64,000 nt of DNA from Neptuniibacter marinus (GTDB lineage Bacteria > Pseudomonadota > Gammaproteobacteria > Pseudomonadales > Balneatricaceae). The position numbers were made by a program, and so were the translations under genes. Under the pieces are notes generated by a model, which was not told where the DNA came from, made no database searches, and worked only from the letters and a program-made list of their open reading frames with translations. Of this stretch, positions 26,654 to 34,552 are shown in pieces; position 1 is the stretch's first letter, and every line of letters starts with the position of its first letter. The stretch spans positions 25,923 through 89,922 of the forward strand of contig NZ_LUTR01000013.1 of assembly GCF_001597725.1 (NCBI RefSeq), given 5' to 3'.

Positions 26654-27600
26654 TGAGTAATCAAATAAAAGTAGAAGTAGCCAGTATTTGCCAAGTAGCT
26701 CCAACCATCCGCGAATTTACCTTAGAGGCTATAGACGATGAACTTTATCCCTTTTCGCCGGGAGCACATGTTGTTGTTGAGATGCCGAGCGCAAAGAAGA
26801 TATATAAAAACGCATACTCCCTGTTGAGTGACCCTGCGGATACCAATCGTTACCGTATAGCCGTTCGTTTACAGGAGGCGTCTAGGGGCGGCTCTATCTA
26901 TATGCATGAGCAGGTAAAGGTCGGCGATCAATTACTAATTAGCCCACCCTCCAATTTGTTTTCTCCCTTCTGGCTAGCTAAAAAACACTTGATGTTAGCT
27001 GGAGGCGTTGGGGTGACACCCTTTATGTCATATATCCCTGAAATGCTTCGTCGTAATGCTGATTTTGAACTTCATTATATGTATCGCAGTTTGCAAACCG
27101 GCGCTTATAAAAATGAGCTTTCTGAGCAGTTAGGCGATAAGTACTTTGGTTATGACTCTGACCGTCATACGCGCTGTGATGTTACAGAACTATTAAGCCA
27201 GCAGCCTTTAGGCACGCATATCTATATTTGCGGCCCCGAATCATTAATTCAGGCGGTGGAGGAGGCAGCACAAACCTTAGGCTTACCTGCCAGTGTTATT
27301 CATTCAGAAGAGTTTGCGGCACCTAAACCAGGGATGCCCTTTATTGCTGAAATTAAATCCAGCGGGCAGCAAGTAGAAGTCAGTGCTGAAGATAGCTTGC
27401 TAGAAGCGCTAGAAGCATCAGATATTTCCGTACCTAACTTATGTCGAGGCGGCGTTTGTGGTCAGTGTGTTTGTACTGTTGAAGAGGGCGATATAGATCA
27501 CCGTGATCAATACCTCTCGGATGATGAGAAAGCGGCAGGTAAAACCATAATGCCTTGTGTTTCTCGTGCTGCGGGTGAACGTCTGGTCTTGGATATTTAA
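26653..27600 (+). CDS. Dimethylamine monooxygenase reductase (PDR/VanB family)
   Basis: A 315-residue electron-transfer protein of the phthalate dioxygenase reductase type: flavin-binding barrel (about 1-105, KNAYSLLSDPADTNRY), NAD(P)H domain (about 108-225, LAGGVGVTPFMSY, YICGPESLIQAV) and a C-terminal plant-type [2Fe-2S] domain with CRGGVCGQCVC and a fourth Cys in MPCVSRA. It would pass electrons from NAD(P)H to the haem subunit encoded next. It overlaps the upstream gene by one base and is 12 bp from the downstream one. Confidence 0.82.
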   Translation: MSNQIKVEVASICQVAPTIREFTLEAIDDELYPFSPGAHVVVEMPSAKKIYKNAYSLLSDPADTNRYRIAVRLQEASRGGSIYMHEQVKVGDQLLISPPSNLFSPFWLAKKHLMLAGGVGVTPFMSYIPEMLRRNADFELHYMYRSLQTGAYKNELSEQLGDKYFGYDSDRHTRCDVTELLSQQPLGTHIYICGPESLIQAVEEAAQTLGLPASVIHSEEFAAPKPGMPFIAEIKSSGQQVEVSAEDSLLEALEASDISVPNLCRGGVCGQCVCTVEEGDIDHRDQYLSDDEKAAGKTIMPCVSRAAGERLVLDI

Positions 27601-27612
27601 GGAGAACTAATA

Positions 27613-28632
27613 ATGCGAGTTGCACCCAAAGAAGTTGAAACGTTCCGTGATGATTTTACTTACTCGAACAGTCCTGAGGCGATAAAACGTTTTCCTTTTC
27701 CCTTTCCTGAAGATGAGTACCGTTATTCCGTTAATATGGAGCCACATACTCCGAAAGGTCGTGAGGGCTCAGCCTATGAGCATTTTCTTGATATTGATGA
27801 GCACTACCTATCAGAAATGACTGAGCGCAAGTTAGTACTTGATGCTATGCCCCATCGTTGTCTTGCGATGGATCATATGGAGCTTGCTTGTTGGGATATG
27901 CTTGAGCGGTTAATGACGTCCTTAGCTGAAGACTATTCTGATTACTTCAAACTGACCATTGAGGGTGATCAGTGGACATGGGAAAACAAACTCCTCAATA
28001 TCCACGACACTTTTACCTTTGGTGATAGTAGTACGTTACCTAAACCACCGTTGGAATATATTGGTTGCCAGGTACAGGGTGACTTTGCTCTTTTAGATCA
28101 ACGCGATGGCGATCTTTTTCTCGATGCAGGAATGGTCACATGTCCAGCAGATTGGTCGCTCGCGTTTGATGCTGGGATGAGCTTCAAGGAGTGGCATGGT
28201 CCTGTACCTATGGCTCATAACGAAGGTATTTTTGAGCGTGCATTGAAATATCTGACGGCCATGCAAGTGGGTAGTCCCATCCGCCGTTTAAACTGGACAT
28301 TAACCGTCAACGCTCGTATGGATACCTCACCTGAAACTTATCATGAGTGGGGGCACGAAAGGACCTCTGTGACGCCGGAGAACGTCGGTGAAAAAGTTTA
28401 TCTGCGTGTTGAGGTACAAGTGATGGATCGTATGCCGCGCAGTAATGCACTGATGTTTATTATCCGTACTTATCTGATTAGCTTGGAGGATATTGCCACT
28501 AATCCAGAATGGGCAAAACGGATGCATCGGACGATGAAAACACTACCCGCACCGTTGATCGAGTATAAGGGATTAAACCGTTATCATTCGATGGTGGTTG
28601 ATTACCTATCTCAATTTGATCCTGCTAATTAA
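27613..28632 (+). CDS. Haem-dependent oxidative N-demethylase (DUF3445), catalytic Dmm subunit
   Basis: A 339-residue protein of the DUF3445 family, the haem-containing subunit of dimethylamine monooxygenase, which turns dimethylamine into methylamine and formaldehyde using O2 and NAD(P)H. Conserved parts are FPFPFPEDEYRYSVN, HDTFTFGDSSTLPKPPLEYI, VTCPADWSLAFDAG, NWTLTVNARMDTSP and the Arg-rich VQVMDRMPRSNALMFIIRTY. His266 region (YHEWGHERT) and others could be haem ligands, not decided here. It is the last of the three dmm genes and is followed by a stem-loop at 28649. Confidence 0.82.
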   Translation: MRVAPKEVETFRDDFTYSNSPEAIKRFPFPFPEDEYRYSVNMEPHTPKGREGSAYEHFLDIDEHYLSEMTERKLVLDAMPHRCLAMDHMELACWDMLERLMTSLAEDYSDYFKLTIEGDQWTWENKLLNIHDTFTFGDSSTLPKPPLEYIGCQVQGDFALLDQRDGDLFLDAGMVTCPADWSLAFDAGMSFKEWHGPVPMAHNEGIFERALKYLTAMQVGSPIRRLNWTLTVNARMDTSPETYHEWGHERTSVTPENVGEKVYLRVEVQVMDRMPRSNALMFIIRTYLISLEDIATNPEWAKRMHRTMKTLPAPLIEYKGLNRYHSMVVDYLSQFDPAN

Positions 28633-28648
28633 TCAGGCTCTGCATTAT

Positions 28649-28666
28649 AGCCCTCTTTTGAGGGCT
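28649..28666 (+). terminator. Stem-loop after the dmm genes
   Basis: AGCCCTC/GAGGGCT stem with a TTTT loop, 17 bp after the stop codon. The tail is AT-rich but has no clear T-run, so termination may be incomplete. Confidence 0.5.
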
Positions 28667-28770
28667 CTATTATAAAGAAAAAATGCGTCTATCAAGGCGA
28701 TTAGTGATGGGCTGAATAGCTGATCTATTTCTATCTGTATGAAAGAATATTTATTTAGAGGGTGAACTCA

Positions 28771-29085
28771 ATGGGTTGGGTCTATTTAGCGATAGCTGGA
28801 TTGATAGAGTGTGGTTGGGCTATAGGTTTAAAGTATAGTGATGGCTTTACAAGGCTTTGGCCTTCAGTAATAAGTGCGGTACTCATTGTGGTTAGCTTAG
28901 GACTTTTGTCTTTAGCTATGCGAACTATCCCCGTTGGTACCGCTTATGCTGCTTGGTCTGGTATCGGTGCTGTAGCTCTAGCGAGTTATGGGATTATATT
29001 TTTAGGAGAGTCCGGTAGCTTTGTGCGTATTTTATGTATTTTTCTGATTGTCACAGGTCTTGCTGGGCTGAAATTTTTTGAGTAA
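28771..29085 (+). CDS. sugE: SugE/Gdx-type small multidrug resistance exporter
   Basis: A 104-residue protein with four membrane helices, of the SMR family. It resembles E. coli SugE, now known as a guanidinium exporter (Gdx), through [20 protein letters not shown] (family Glu at 13), [13 protein letters not shown] and LGESGSF. ATG 28771 is chosen over GTG 28762 because GAGGG lies 9 nt upstream. No guanidine-II riboswitch hairpins with ACGR loops were seen before it. In this neighbourhood it may export a small cation related to amine metabolism; that is inference. Confidence 0.8.
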   Translation: MGWVYLAIAGLIECGWAIGLKYSDGFTRLWPSVISAVLIVVSLGLLSLAMRTIPVGTAYAAWSGIGAVALASYGIIFLGESGSFVRILCIFLIVTGLAGLKFFE

Positions 29086-29108
29086 AAAATGTTTATGGAC
29101 ACAGAGGT

Positions 29109-29600
29109 ATGACTTTGAAAGAGATTAAAGTGGATCTGGTTGATTACACATGTAATCAAGACACTAAGGATATGATGGATCTGCTGGCGTGCTATGCGCT
29201 CGATATTATGGGGGGAGGTGATCCTCTCAGTGAATATACTAAGGTTAACTTGGCGTCGGAATTAGCTAAGTTGCCTCACGCCTTCTCTTTTATCTGTTAC
29301 GTGGATAAGAAACCAGCTGGTCTTATCAATTGCTTCGATGCTTTCTCTACCTTTAAGTGTAAACCCATTATCAATATCCACGATGTAATTGTGCTGCCAG
29401 AGTATAGAGGCTTAGGGCTTAGCCAAATAATGCTCAAAAAAGTGGAAGAGGTGGCTGAACATAAAGGTTGCTGCAAACTTACACTTGAAGTTCTCGAGGC
29501 TAATCAACCTGCACAAGCTGCCTATACCAAGTTTGGGTTTTCTGGTTATGAGTTAAATCCTAAGATAGGTCAGGCCCTTTTTTGGGAAAAAACACTTTAA
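29109..29600 (+). CDS. GNAT-family N-acetyltransferase
   Basis: A 163-residue GNAT fold. The acetyl-CoA loop is VIVLPEYRGLGLSQIMLKKV (about 96-115; the Q/RxxGxG/A motif reads YRGLGL), followed by KLTLEVLEANQPAQAAYTKFGF, the usual motif B. The substrate is unknown. It starts 23 bp after sugE and is probably cotranscribed; GAGG lies unusually close (1 nt) to the ATG, so the start is only moderately sure. An inverted repeat at 29618-29639 follows. Confidence 0.75.
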   Translation: MTLKEIKVDLVDYTCNQDTKDMMDLLACYALDIMGGGDPLSEYTKVNLASELAKLPHAFSFICYVDKKPAGLINCFDAFSTFKCKPIINIHDVIVLPEYRGLGLSQIMLKKVEEVAEHKGCCKLTLEVLEANQPAQAAYTKFGFSGYELNPKIGQALFWEKTL

Positions 29601-29617
29601 TCGACCTCCCTCCTATT

Positions 29618-29639
29618 TAGCTGAATCTAAGTTCAGCTA
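29618..29639. repeat. Inverted repeat after the acetyltransferase gene
   Basis: TAGCTGAA and TTCAGCTA are perfect 8-bp arms around a 6-nt loop, followed by a short pyrimidine stretch (CCTTTCT). It is a possible terminator, 18 bp after the stop codon. Confidence 0.5.
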
Positions 29640-29799
29640 CCTTTCTCGCGCCATATGAAGTGTGCAAAATAAAGTATGCAAAAAAAGTAATGTTGGTCAC
29701 CTATTAAAACCTATTCATGAAAAAGTTTTATGTTAATGTTAAGTAGGCTTATGAGTTGTTCCCTTAATGTTAGCCTTGCTCAAGTGTGTAGGAGGTATT

Positions 29800-30690
29800 A
29801 TGTCTGACCGTAATCAGAGTGAAATCCCACAGGCAGCGTTCGATTGGTATGATGATTATGCCCATGGGGGTATTGATCGCCGCACCTTTTTGAAAAAGTT
29901 AGGAACATTAACGGCTGTTGGTTACTCAATGACTGTATTGACCTCTGCGTTATTACCTAACTATGCCTTAGCTGAACAGGTCTCTTTTAATGATCCTGAA
30001 ATATTGGCGACTTATGAAACCTTTGATTCGCCTTTAGGTCACGATGAAGGGCAGGGTTACTTAGTGGTACCTAAAAACATCTCAGGGCCGTTGCCTGTTG
30101 TGTTGGTTATCCATGAGAATCGAGGTCTTAATCCCTATATTAAAGATGTTGCTCGCCGTTTAGCTAAAGCTGGTTTTATCGCCTTTGCGCCGGATGCTCT
30201 GTTTCCTTTAGGCGGCTACCCAGGAAATGATGATGAGGGTAGGGCGATGCAGAAAAACCTTGAGCGTTCGAAAATAGAACAGGATTTTTTAGCCGCGGCT
30301 AAATTTATCAAAGCCCATCCGAACAGTAATGGCCATCTCGGCGCGGTAGGGTTTTGTTTTGGTGGTTATATTGTGAACTATTTAGCAGCCGTTGAATCTA
30401 ATCTCCTTTCTGCAGGCGTGCCGTTTTATGGCACGCCAGCTGCAGCGGAATTAAGAGAGAATATTAAAGCGCCGTTGTTGGTTCAATTAGGTGAGTTGGA
30501 TGAACGGGTTAATAAGACATGGCCTGATTATGAAAAAGATCTGAAGCGTTTACATGTTCCTTATGAAGTACATGTTTATAAAGGCGCTAATCATGGCTTC
30601 CATAATGACTCAACTGCTCGGTATGATAAGCCAAATGCTGAGTTAGCATGGCAACGAACTATCGAATTTTTCCAAAACAAGTTAAGTTAG
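29800..30690 (+). CDS. Tat-exported dienelactone hydrolase family protein
   Basis: A 296-residue alpha/beta hydrolase with a twin-arginine signal: an N-region of 26 residues, then DRRTFLKK (Arg27-Arg28), a hydrophobic stretch and likely cleavage near NYALA. The hydrolase part has VLVIHENRGLNPY, the nucleophile elbow GFCFGG with Cys as in dienelactone hydrolase, GELDERV (Asp) and GANHGFH (His), a full Cys-Asp-His triad. ATG 29800 has AGGAGG 5 nt upstream. The natural substrate is unknown. It is followed after 37 bp by an EthD protein and probably forms an operon with it. Confidence 0.8.
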   Translation: MSDRNQSEIPQAAFDWYDDYAHGGIDRRTFLKKLGTLTAVGYSMTVLTSALLPNYALAEQVSFNDPEILATYETFDSPLGHDEGQGYLVVPKNISGPLPVVLVIHENRGLNPYIKDVARRLAKAGFIAFAPDALFPLGGYPGNDDEGRAMQKNLERSKIEQDFLAAAKFIKAHPNSNGHLGAVGFCFGGYIVNYLAAVESNLLSAGVPFYGTPAAAELRENIKAPLLVQLGELDERVNKTWPDYEKDLKRLHVPYEVHVYKGANHGFHNDSTARYDKPNAELAWQRTIEFFQNKLS

Positions 30691-30727
30691 TTTAGCTTAT
30701 TAAGATAATCGTAAAGGTAAAATAAAA

Positions 30728-31039
30728 ATGATAAAAGTCAGTGTGATGTACCCAAATAGTTCAGATGCGAAGTTTGACATGGATTACTACAATTCAACCC
30801 ATGCACAGCTTGTATTAGATCGTTTAGGCGATACGCTAAAGAGCTTTACAGTTGATGCTGGTATCGCCGGTGGAGCACCAGGTGAGGCCGCTGGGTTTAT
30901 TGCTATGGGTCATCTGGTGTATGAGTCTGTTGATGCGTTTGAAGCATCATTTGGCCCTCATGCGGAAGAGTTGCTAGGCGATATTCCTAATTTTACTAAT
31001 GTGCAGCCTCAGGTTCAGATTAGTGAAATTAAGCGTTAA
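30728..31039 (+). CDS. EthD family protein
   Basis: A 103-residue ferredoxin-like alpha+beta protein of the EthD family (MIKVSVMYPNSSDAKFDMDY, STHAQLVLDRLG). EthD proteins often accompany oxidative degradation enzymes, and most have no known activity. The His in the NSTHAQL segment is conserved in the family. It lies in an operon with the dienelactone-hydrolase-like gene and its stop codon is inside a perfect terminator stem. Confidence 0.75.
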   Translation: MIKVSVMYPNSSDAKFDMDYYNSTHAQLVLDRLGDTLKSFTVDAGIAGGAPGEAAGFIAMGHLVYESVDAFEASFGPHAEELLGDIPNFTNVQPQVQISEIKR

Positions 31040-31064
31040 TTAATCTATACATTAACGCTTTTCT
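31031..31064 (+). terminator. First of two tandem terminators
   Basis: AAGCGTTAAT and ATTAACGCTT form a perfect 10-bp stem around a 10-nt loop, then TTTTC. The stem includes the EthD stop codon. Confidence 0.85.
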
Positions 31065-31069
31065 TGTAT

Positions 31070-31107
31070 AAGCCTGAGCTGAACATAAATGTTCAATCAG
31101 GCTTTTT
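31070..31107. terminator. Second, bidirectional terminator
   Basis: AAGCCTGA/TCAGGCTT forms the base, TGAACAT/ATGTTCA the top of one long stem, followed by TTTTTT. It lies between the convergent EthD and cupin genes. Confidence 0.85.
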
Positions 31108-31119
31108 TAAAAGAGTAGC

Positions 31120-31467
31120 TCAGAGTTTAATCGTAAAGTGTTTAAATACTTTCTCTTCTATCTCCCAAACCCCAGTAAAGCCAGCTTCAATAACAAAAGA
31201 GTCTCCAGGCGATAGCGTTACGCTCTCTCCACCATCGGGTGTTATTGTTACTTTACCTTCAATAAGATGGATATATTCCCAGCTTTTGTATTCCGCTCGG
31301 TAGCTACCTTCTGTTGCTTCCCAACATCCCGCAATCATACTGCCATCTTCTGATGTGTATTCGATCCAGGTTTTCATGGTAGGTGTGCCAGATATTTTTT
31401 CCCAGCCTTCTAAATCTGTATCAATAGAGGTCACTGTTTTATCGATAATCTTTTTTATGTAGCTCAT
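31120..31467 (-). CDS. Cupin protein downstream of tmm
   Basis: A 115-residue single-domain cupin of the small cupin_3 type (AGCWEATEGSYRAEYKSWEY, HLIEGKVTITPDGGESVTLSP, GDSFVIEAGFTGVWEI). The metal-binding His/Glu pattern is incomplete: the first cupin motif has EYIHLIEG but few His. It follows tmm on the same strand after 65 bp and may be cotranscribed. Cupins of this type are common near amine and choline catabolic genes, with no proven role. Confidence 0.72.
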   Translation of the reverse strand: MSYIKKIIDKTVTSIDTDLEGWEKISGTPTMKTWIEYTSEDGSMIAGCWEATEGSYRAEYKSWEYIHLIEGKVTITPDGGESVTLSPGDSFVIEAGFTGVWEIEEKVFKHFTIKL

Positions 31468-31532
31468 TGTGTGATTCTCATAAATTGTAAGTGTTGGAGA
31501 ATGTTTTTACTGTCTGTTACGAGTCCTGCTAT

Positions 31533-32897
31533 TTAGCCCGCTTTTTTTACTTCCATGGTCTCTGATAGATAGGCCTCTAATGAATCATCTAAAGCGTCAA
31601 TCCATGGTGTATGGTGTGGAGGAGACATAGTGCCGGTCATCAATGAGCGGTATGAGTGATCACGGAAAGTCATGATGTTTTCTTTCTTATGGTGTTTCCA
31701 TTCGAGGAAGGTCTGTCGAACACCTTCAATGTCGAAGGTTGGGTAATCGGTTGCTTCGATCAGTTCTAGGATGTAATCCCCTTGGAAAGTGAACATATCT
31801 TCAGCTGTTTCTTGAAGGAGTTCCCTTTCGCGCCACTCCATTGAGTTTTTGGTCATCTCCTCTTTGGATGGCAGAGGGATTCTGCTCATAATAATGTCGC
31901 GGACATACCAGGCCTGAGCATCAAACATATTGAATGTGTACCACTGATCTTGCATGCCGAGGTAGAACATCTGCGGATTATTTTCCCAGACAACACCTTT
32001 ATAGAGATCTAAAGGCCATAGGCGATTGTCTGTTTTAAGGCGAAGGTCTTCAGGTAAAAATGGGAAATGGTGGAGGTAGCCGGTGCATAGAATAATAGCG
32101 TCGATCTTGTCTGAACTGCCGTCTTCAAAGTAAGCGGTGTCTGTATCAACATGAAGGAGATTGGATTTCTCTTCCCAATTTTCAGGCCATTTATAACCCA
32201 TAGGGTTTGTTCTATAGCAGCTAATGAGTTTTTTTGCGCCGTATTTATAGCATTGTGAGCCGATATCCTCAGCGGAGTAGCTACTACCCACAAGGAGGAT
32301 TGTTTTATCTTTAAACTCTAAGGCGTCACGGAAGTCGTGAGCATGGAGTATACGCCCGCCAAATTTCTGGAACCCTTCAAATTCAGGCACTCGAGGTGTA
32401 GAAAAATGGCCCGAGGCACAGATCACATAATCAAACTCTTCGGTATAAACTTCATCGGCATTATGGTCATGTACTGTGATAGAGAAAGTCGAAGTATCAG
32501 AGTTAAAGATAACGTCGCGTACAGGGGTATTAAAGCGGATGTAATCACGTACCCCAGCTTTTTCTACACGGCCTTTAATGTAATCCCACAAGACCTCACG
32601 AGGAGGGTAGGATGCGATCGCTTTACCGAAATGTTCTTCAAAGCTGTAATCTGCAAATTCTAAACACTCTTTAGGTCCGTTAGACCATAAGTAGCGATAC
32701 ATGCTGCCATGTACAGGCTCACCATTTTCGTCGAGCCCTGTCCTCCAAGTGTAGTTCCAAAGGCCGCCCCAATCGCTTTGTTTTTCAAAACAAACGATAT
32801 CTGGAATCTCGGCTCCTTTTGCTTGTGCAGATTGGAAGGCTCTAAGTTGTGCTAGCCCACTTGGGCCTGCACCGATAATGGCAATGCGTTTAGTCAT
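31533..32897 (-). CDS. tmm: Trimethylamine monooxygenase
   Basis: A 454-residue flavin-containing monooxygenase that oxidises trimethylamine to TMAO with NADPH and O2. It has the FAD loop GAGPSG (9-14), the FMO fingerprint [11 protein letters not shown], the NADPH loop VGSSYSAED near 205, and FCTGY-like [13 protein letters not shown] near 275. The length and the segments [16 protein letters not shown] and [17 protein letters not shown] match bacterial Tmm rather than other FMOs. ATG 32897 (GGAGA 6 nt upstream) is preferred over one 12 bp upstream. Its promoter (32959-33018) carries the NarL-like box. Confidence 0.9.
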   Translation of the reverse strand: MTKRIAIIGAGPSGLAQLRAFQSAQAKGAEIPDIVCFEKQSDWGGLWNYTWRTGLDENGEPVHGSMYRYLWSNGPKECLEFADYSFEEHFGKAIASYPPREVLWDYIKGRVEKAGVRDYIRFNTPVRDVIFNSDTSTFSITVHDHNADEVYTEEFDYVICASGHFSTPRVPEFEGFQKFGGRILHAHDFRDALEFKDKTILLVGSSYSAEDIGSQCYKYGAKKLISCYRTNPMGYKWPENWEEKSNLLHVDTDTAYFEDGSSDKIDAIILCTGYLHHFPFLPEDLRLKTDNRLWPLDLYKGVVWENNPQMFYLGMQDQWYTFNMFDAQAWYVRDIIMSRIPLPSKEEMTKNSMEWRERELLQETAEDMFTFQGDYILELIEATDYPTFDIEGVRQTFLEWKHHKKENIMTFRDHSYRSLMTGTMSPPHHTPWIDALDDSLEAYLSETMEVKKAG

Positions 32898-32958
32898 AAG
32901 TTTCTCCATGAAACGTCAGAATCAATGAGGAGGCTGTTGTTGATACAGCGTTATGATC

Positions 32959-33018
32959 TAAATTAATCAGCTTTTGGGGTTTGGAACATTCCCTTCTATG
33001 GGTAATCAAAAAGGGGTA
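32959..33018 (-). promoter_or_regulatory. tmm promoter with NarL-like box
   Basis: On the minus strand TACCCCTTTTTGATTA (33018 to 33003) is followed after 7 bases by AAGGGAATGTT and, 27 bases from its start, by GATTAATTT (-10-like). Order and spacing equal those at dmm and tdm. The right half-site is weaker (TTGATTA instead of TGGGGTA). Confidence 0.65.
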
Positions 33019-33069
33019 AGGCGGTAGATATAAGTTGTCATCAGGGGTTTTGGGACTGTTGTTTTGTGT

Positions 33070-33864
33070 TTATTTAAACTGGAATACAAAGCCCTCTACG
33101 CCTAGTATCATGCCGCTTTCAGAATAGAGTCCGCGTCCTTTTTCTTTGACAGTGATGCACTTACCGTTTGCTTGGTTTAAACGATATTGCAGCTCAAAAA
33201 CCTGTTGGGTTTGTAGACAAAACTGTACTTGATTCCACACATAACCTGCATCCTCTTCGTGGATTAATTCGCCATAGGATATTTGTGGTTGGTTGATAAG
33301 CTCTTCAGAGCTAAGGCCTGTGAGTTCTTTGCAGCCGCTACTCACATATTCCATGCTCCAACTGGTGTTATTTCGAGAACGGTAAAGCATGGCAGGTAAA
33401 CGGTTTACTAAGCTTTGCAAACTTCGGTGGCTGGCGTTACGTATCTGTTCGTTACGGATCTGAGGAGTAATGTCACAAAGGGTTGCACTGAGTGGGTAAT
33501 GTTCATTAGGTCTCAGTTGTTGCACTCTCATTTCGCACCAATGAATATTGCCATCGGCGCTAATGATCCGGAACCAAACGAGCTCACTTCCATGGCTATT
33601 GAAAACTTTACGAATAATGTCGTTCCAGATTTTTACATCTTCAGGGTGAAGGAAGTCTGTAAACAGTAAATTATGGGAGCTGCTGGCGGCGACGCCGGTG
33701 ATTTTTTCCCAGCAGGTATTTACTAGAGATATGCGGTGGTTTTGATCGATGATCATAACTACATCGCCAAGGCTGTTGAATAAGGTCTCATGAAGATTGC
33801 TGTCATCAAGATTAAAGCTGTTGTCCCTATTAAAAACAGATTGAGGCCATTTTAGTAAGTTCAT
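33070..33864 (-). CDS. Stand-alone double PAS protein
   Basis: A 264-residue cytoplasmic protein with two PAS domains (about 22-130 with GDVVMIIDQNHRISLVN, and about 150-262 with SWSMEYVSSGCKELTG and a PAC-like ending). No kinase, GGDEF or HTH domain follows, and there are no membrane segments. It is the last gene of a three-gene series after the soluble kinase and NarL-type regulator; ATG 33864 lies 4 bp after the regulator stop, with AAGG upstream. It may sense a signal (redox, flavin or ligand) and modulate the kinase; this is inferred from position. Confidence 0.75.
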   Translation of the reverse strand: MNLLKWPQSVFNRDNSFNLDDSNLHETLFNSLGDVVMIIDQNHRISLVNTCWEKITGVAASSSHNLLFTDFLHPEDVKIWNDIIRKVFNSHGSELVWFRIISADGNIHWCEMRVQQLRPNEHYPLSATLCDITPQIRNEQIRNASHRSLQSLVNRLPAMLYRSRNNTSWSMEYVSSGCKELTGLSSEELINQPQISYGELIHEEDAGYVWNQVQFCLQTQQVFELQYRLNQANGKCITVKEKGRGLYSESGMILGVEGFVFQFK

Positions 33865-33868
33865 GGGA

Positions 33869-34552
33869 TTAATCCTTATCCAGATCAAAATGCTCTTTCG
33901 CGTTATTTGTATGGGCCCAGGCTGCTAACTCTAAACGTGAATGAAGGTTTAGTTTTCTTAATAGGTTTTTTACGTAGACTTTGACGGTGCCATCACTGAT
34001 ACCTAATTCTCGGGCGATCAACTTGTTATTAAGTCCTTGGGCAATATAGGACAAAGTTTCTAGTTCGCGCTCGGTCATTTCCGAAAAGATGGCATCCGCT
34101 TGATTAACCTCTGTTTCGTGAGTTTCGCGTAGCTGGTGGGCTAAAGAGGTTACCGCGTCTTCGTTGAGGGCGGTCTGGCCATTGAGAACATTGACTAAAT
34201 GTTTAATGATTTCATCGGGTGGGGTATCTTTTTGTAGATATCCATTTGCACCACTTTTCAAGGCGGAAAAAAGCTGATCATGATCGCTACAGGCGGTTAA
34301 GATAATAATTTTTAGTTGATCATCTGTTTTGCGGATGAGCTGTAATATATCTAGACCGCTGGTTTCAGGCATTTGTAAATCAAGCAATAGAATATCTGGA
34401 TAAAGGTCATCCAATTGTTCTAAAAGGTCGGTTGCGCCATCAAACTCGGCAATAACATTAAATTGCTCGCTGTCATTTAGTAGCTCTACTACCCCCCGCC
34501 GAAACAAAGGGTGGTCATCTACTACAATCACTGAGTGTGTGGGATTACTCAT
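33869..34552 (-). CDS. NarL-family response regulator
   Basis: A 227-residue regulator: receiver domain with Asp12-Asp13, phosphoacceptor Asp58 (DILLLDLQMP), Thr and Lys of the switch (ILTACSD, LQKDTPP), then a LuxR-type HTH (about 155-215). The HTH is close to NarL: ELETLSYIAQGLNNKLIARE and GTVKVYVKNLLRKL, keeping the Lys-Val-x-x-Lys pattern by which NarL contacts its heptamer. ATG 34552 overlaps the kinase stop by 8 bases. It is the obvious candidate to bind the TACCCCT-N2-AGGGGTA-type boxes before dmm, tdm and tmm. Confidence 0.88.
   Translation of the reverse strand: MSNPTHSVIVVDDHPLFRRGVVELLNDSEQFNVIAEFDGATDLLEQLDDLYPDILLLDLQMPETSGLDILQLIRKTDDQLKIIILTACSDHDQLFSALKSGANGYLQKDTPPDEIIKHLVNVLNGQTALNEDAVTSLAHQLRETHETEVNQADAIFSEMTERELETLSYIAQGLNNKLIARELGISDGTVKVYVKNLLRKLNLHSRLELAAWAHTNNAKEHFDLDKD

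Noticed and set aside
28633..28770. Guanidine riboswitch before sugE
   Set aside because: No pair of hairpins with ACGR loops and no ykkC-like core was seen; only the stem-loop after dmm is present.
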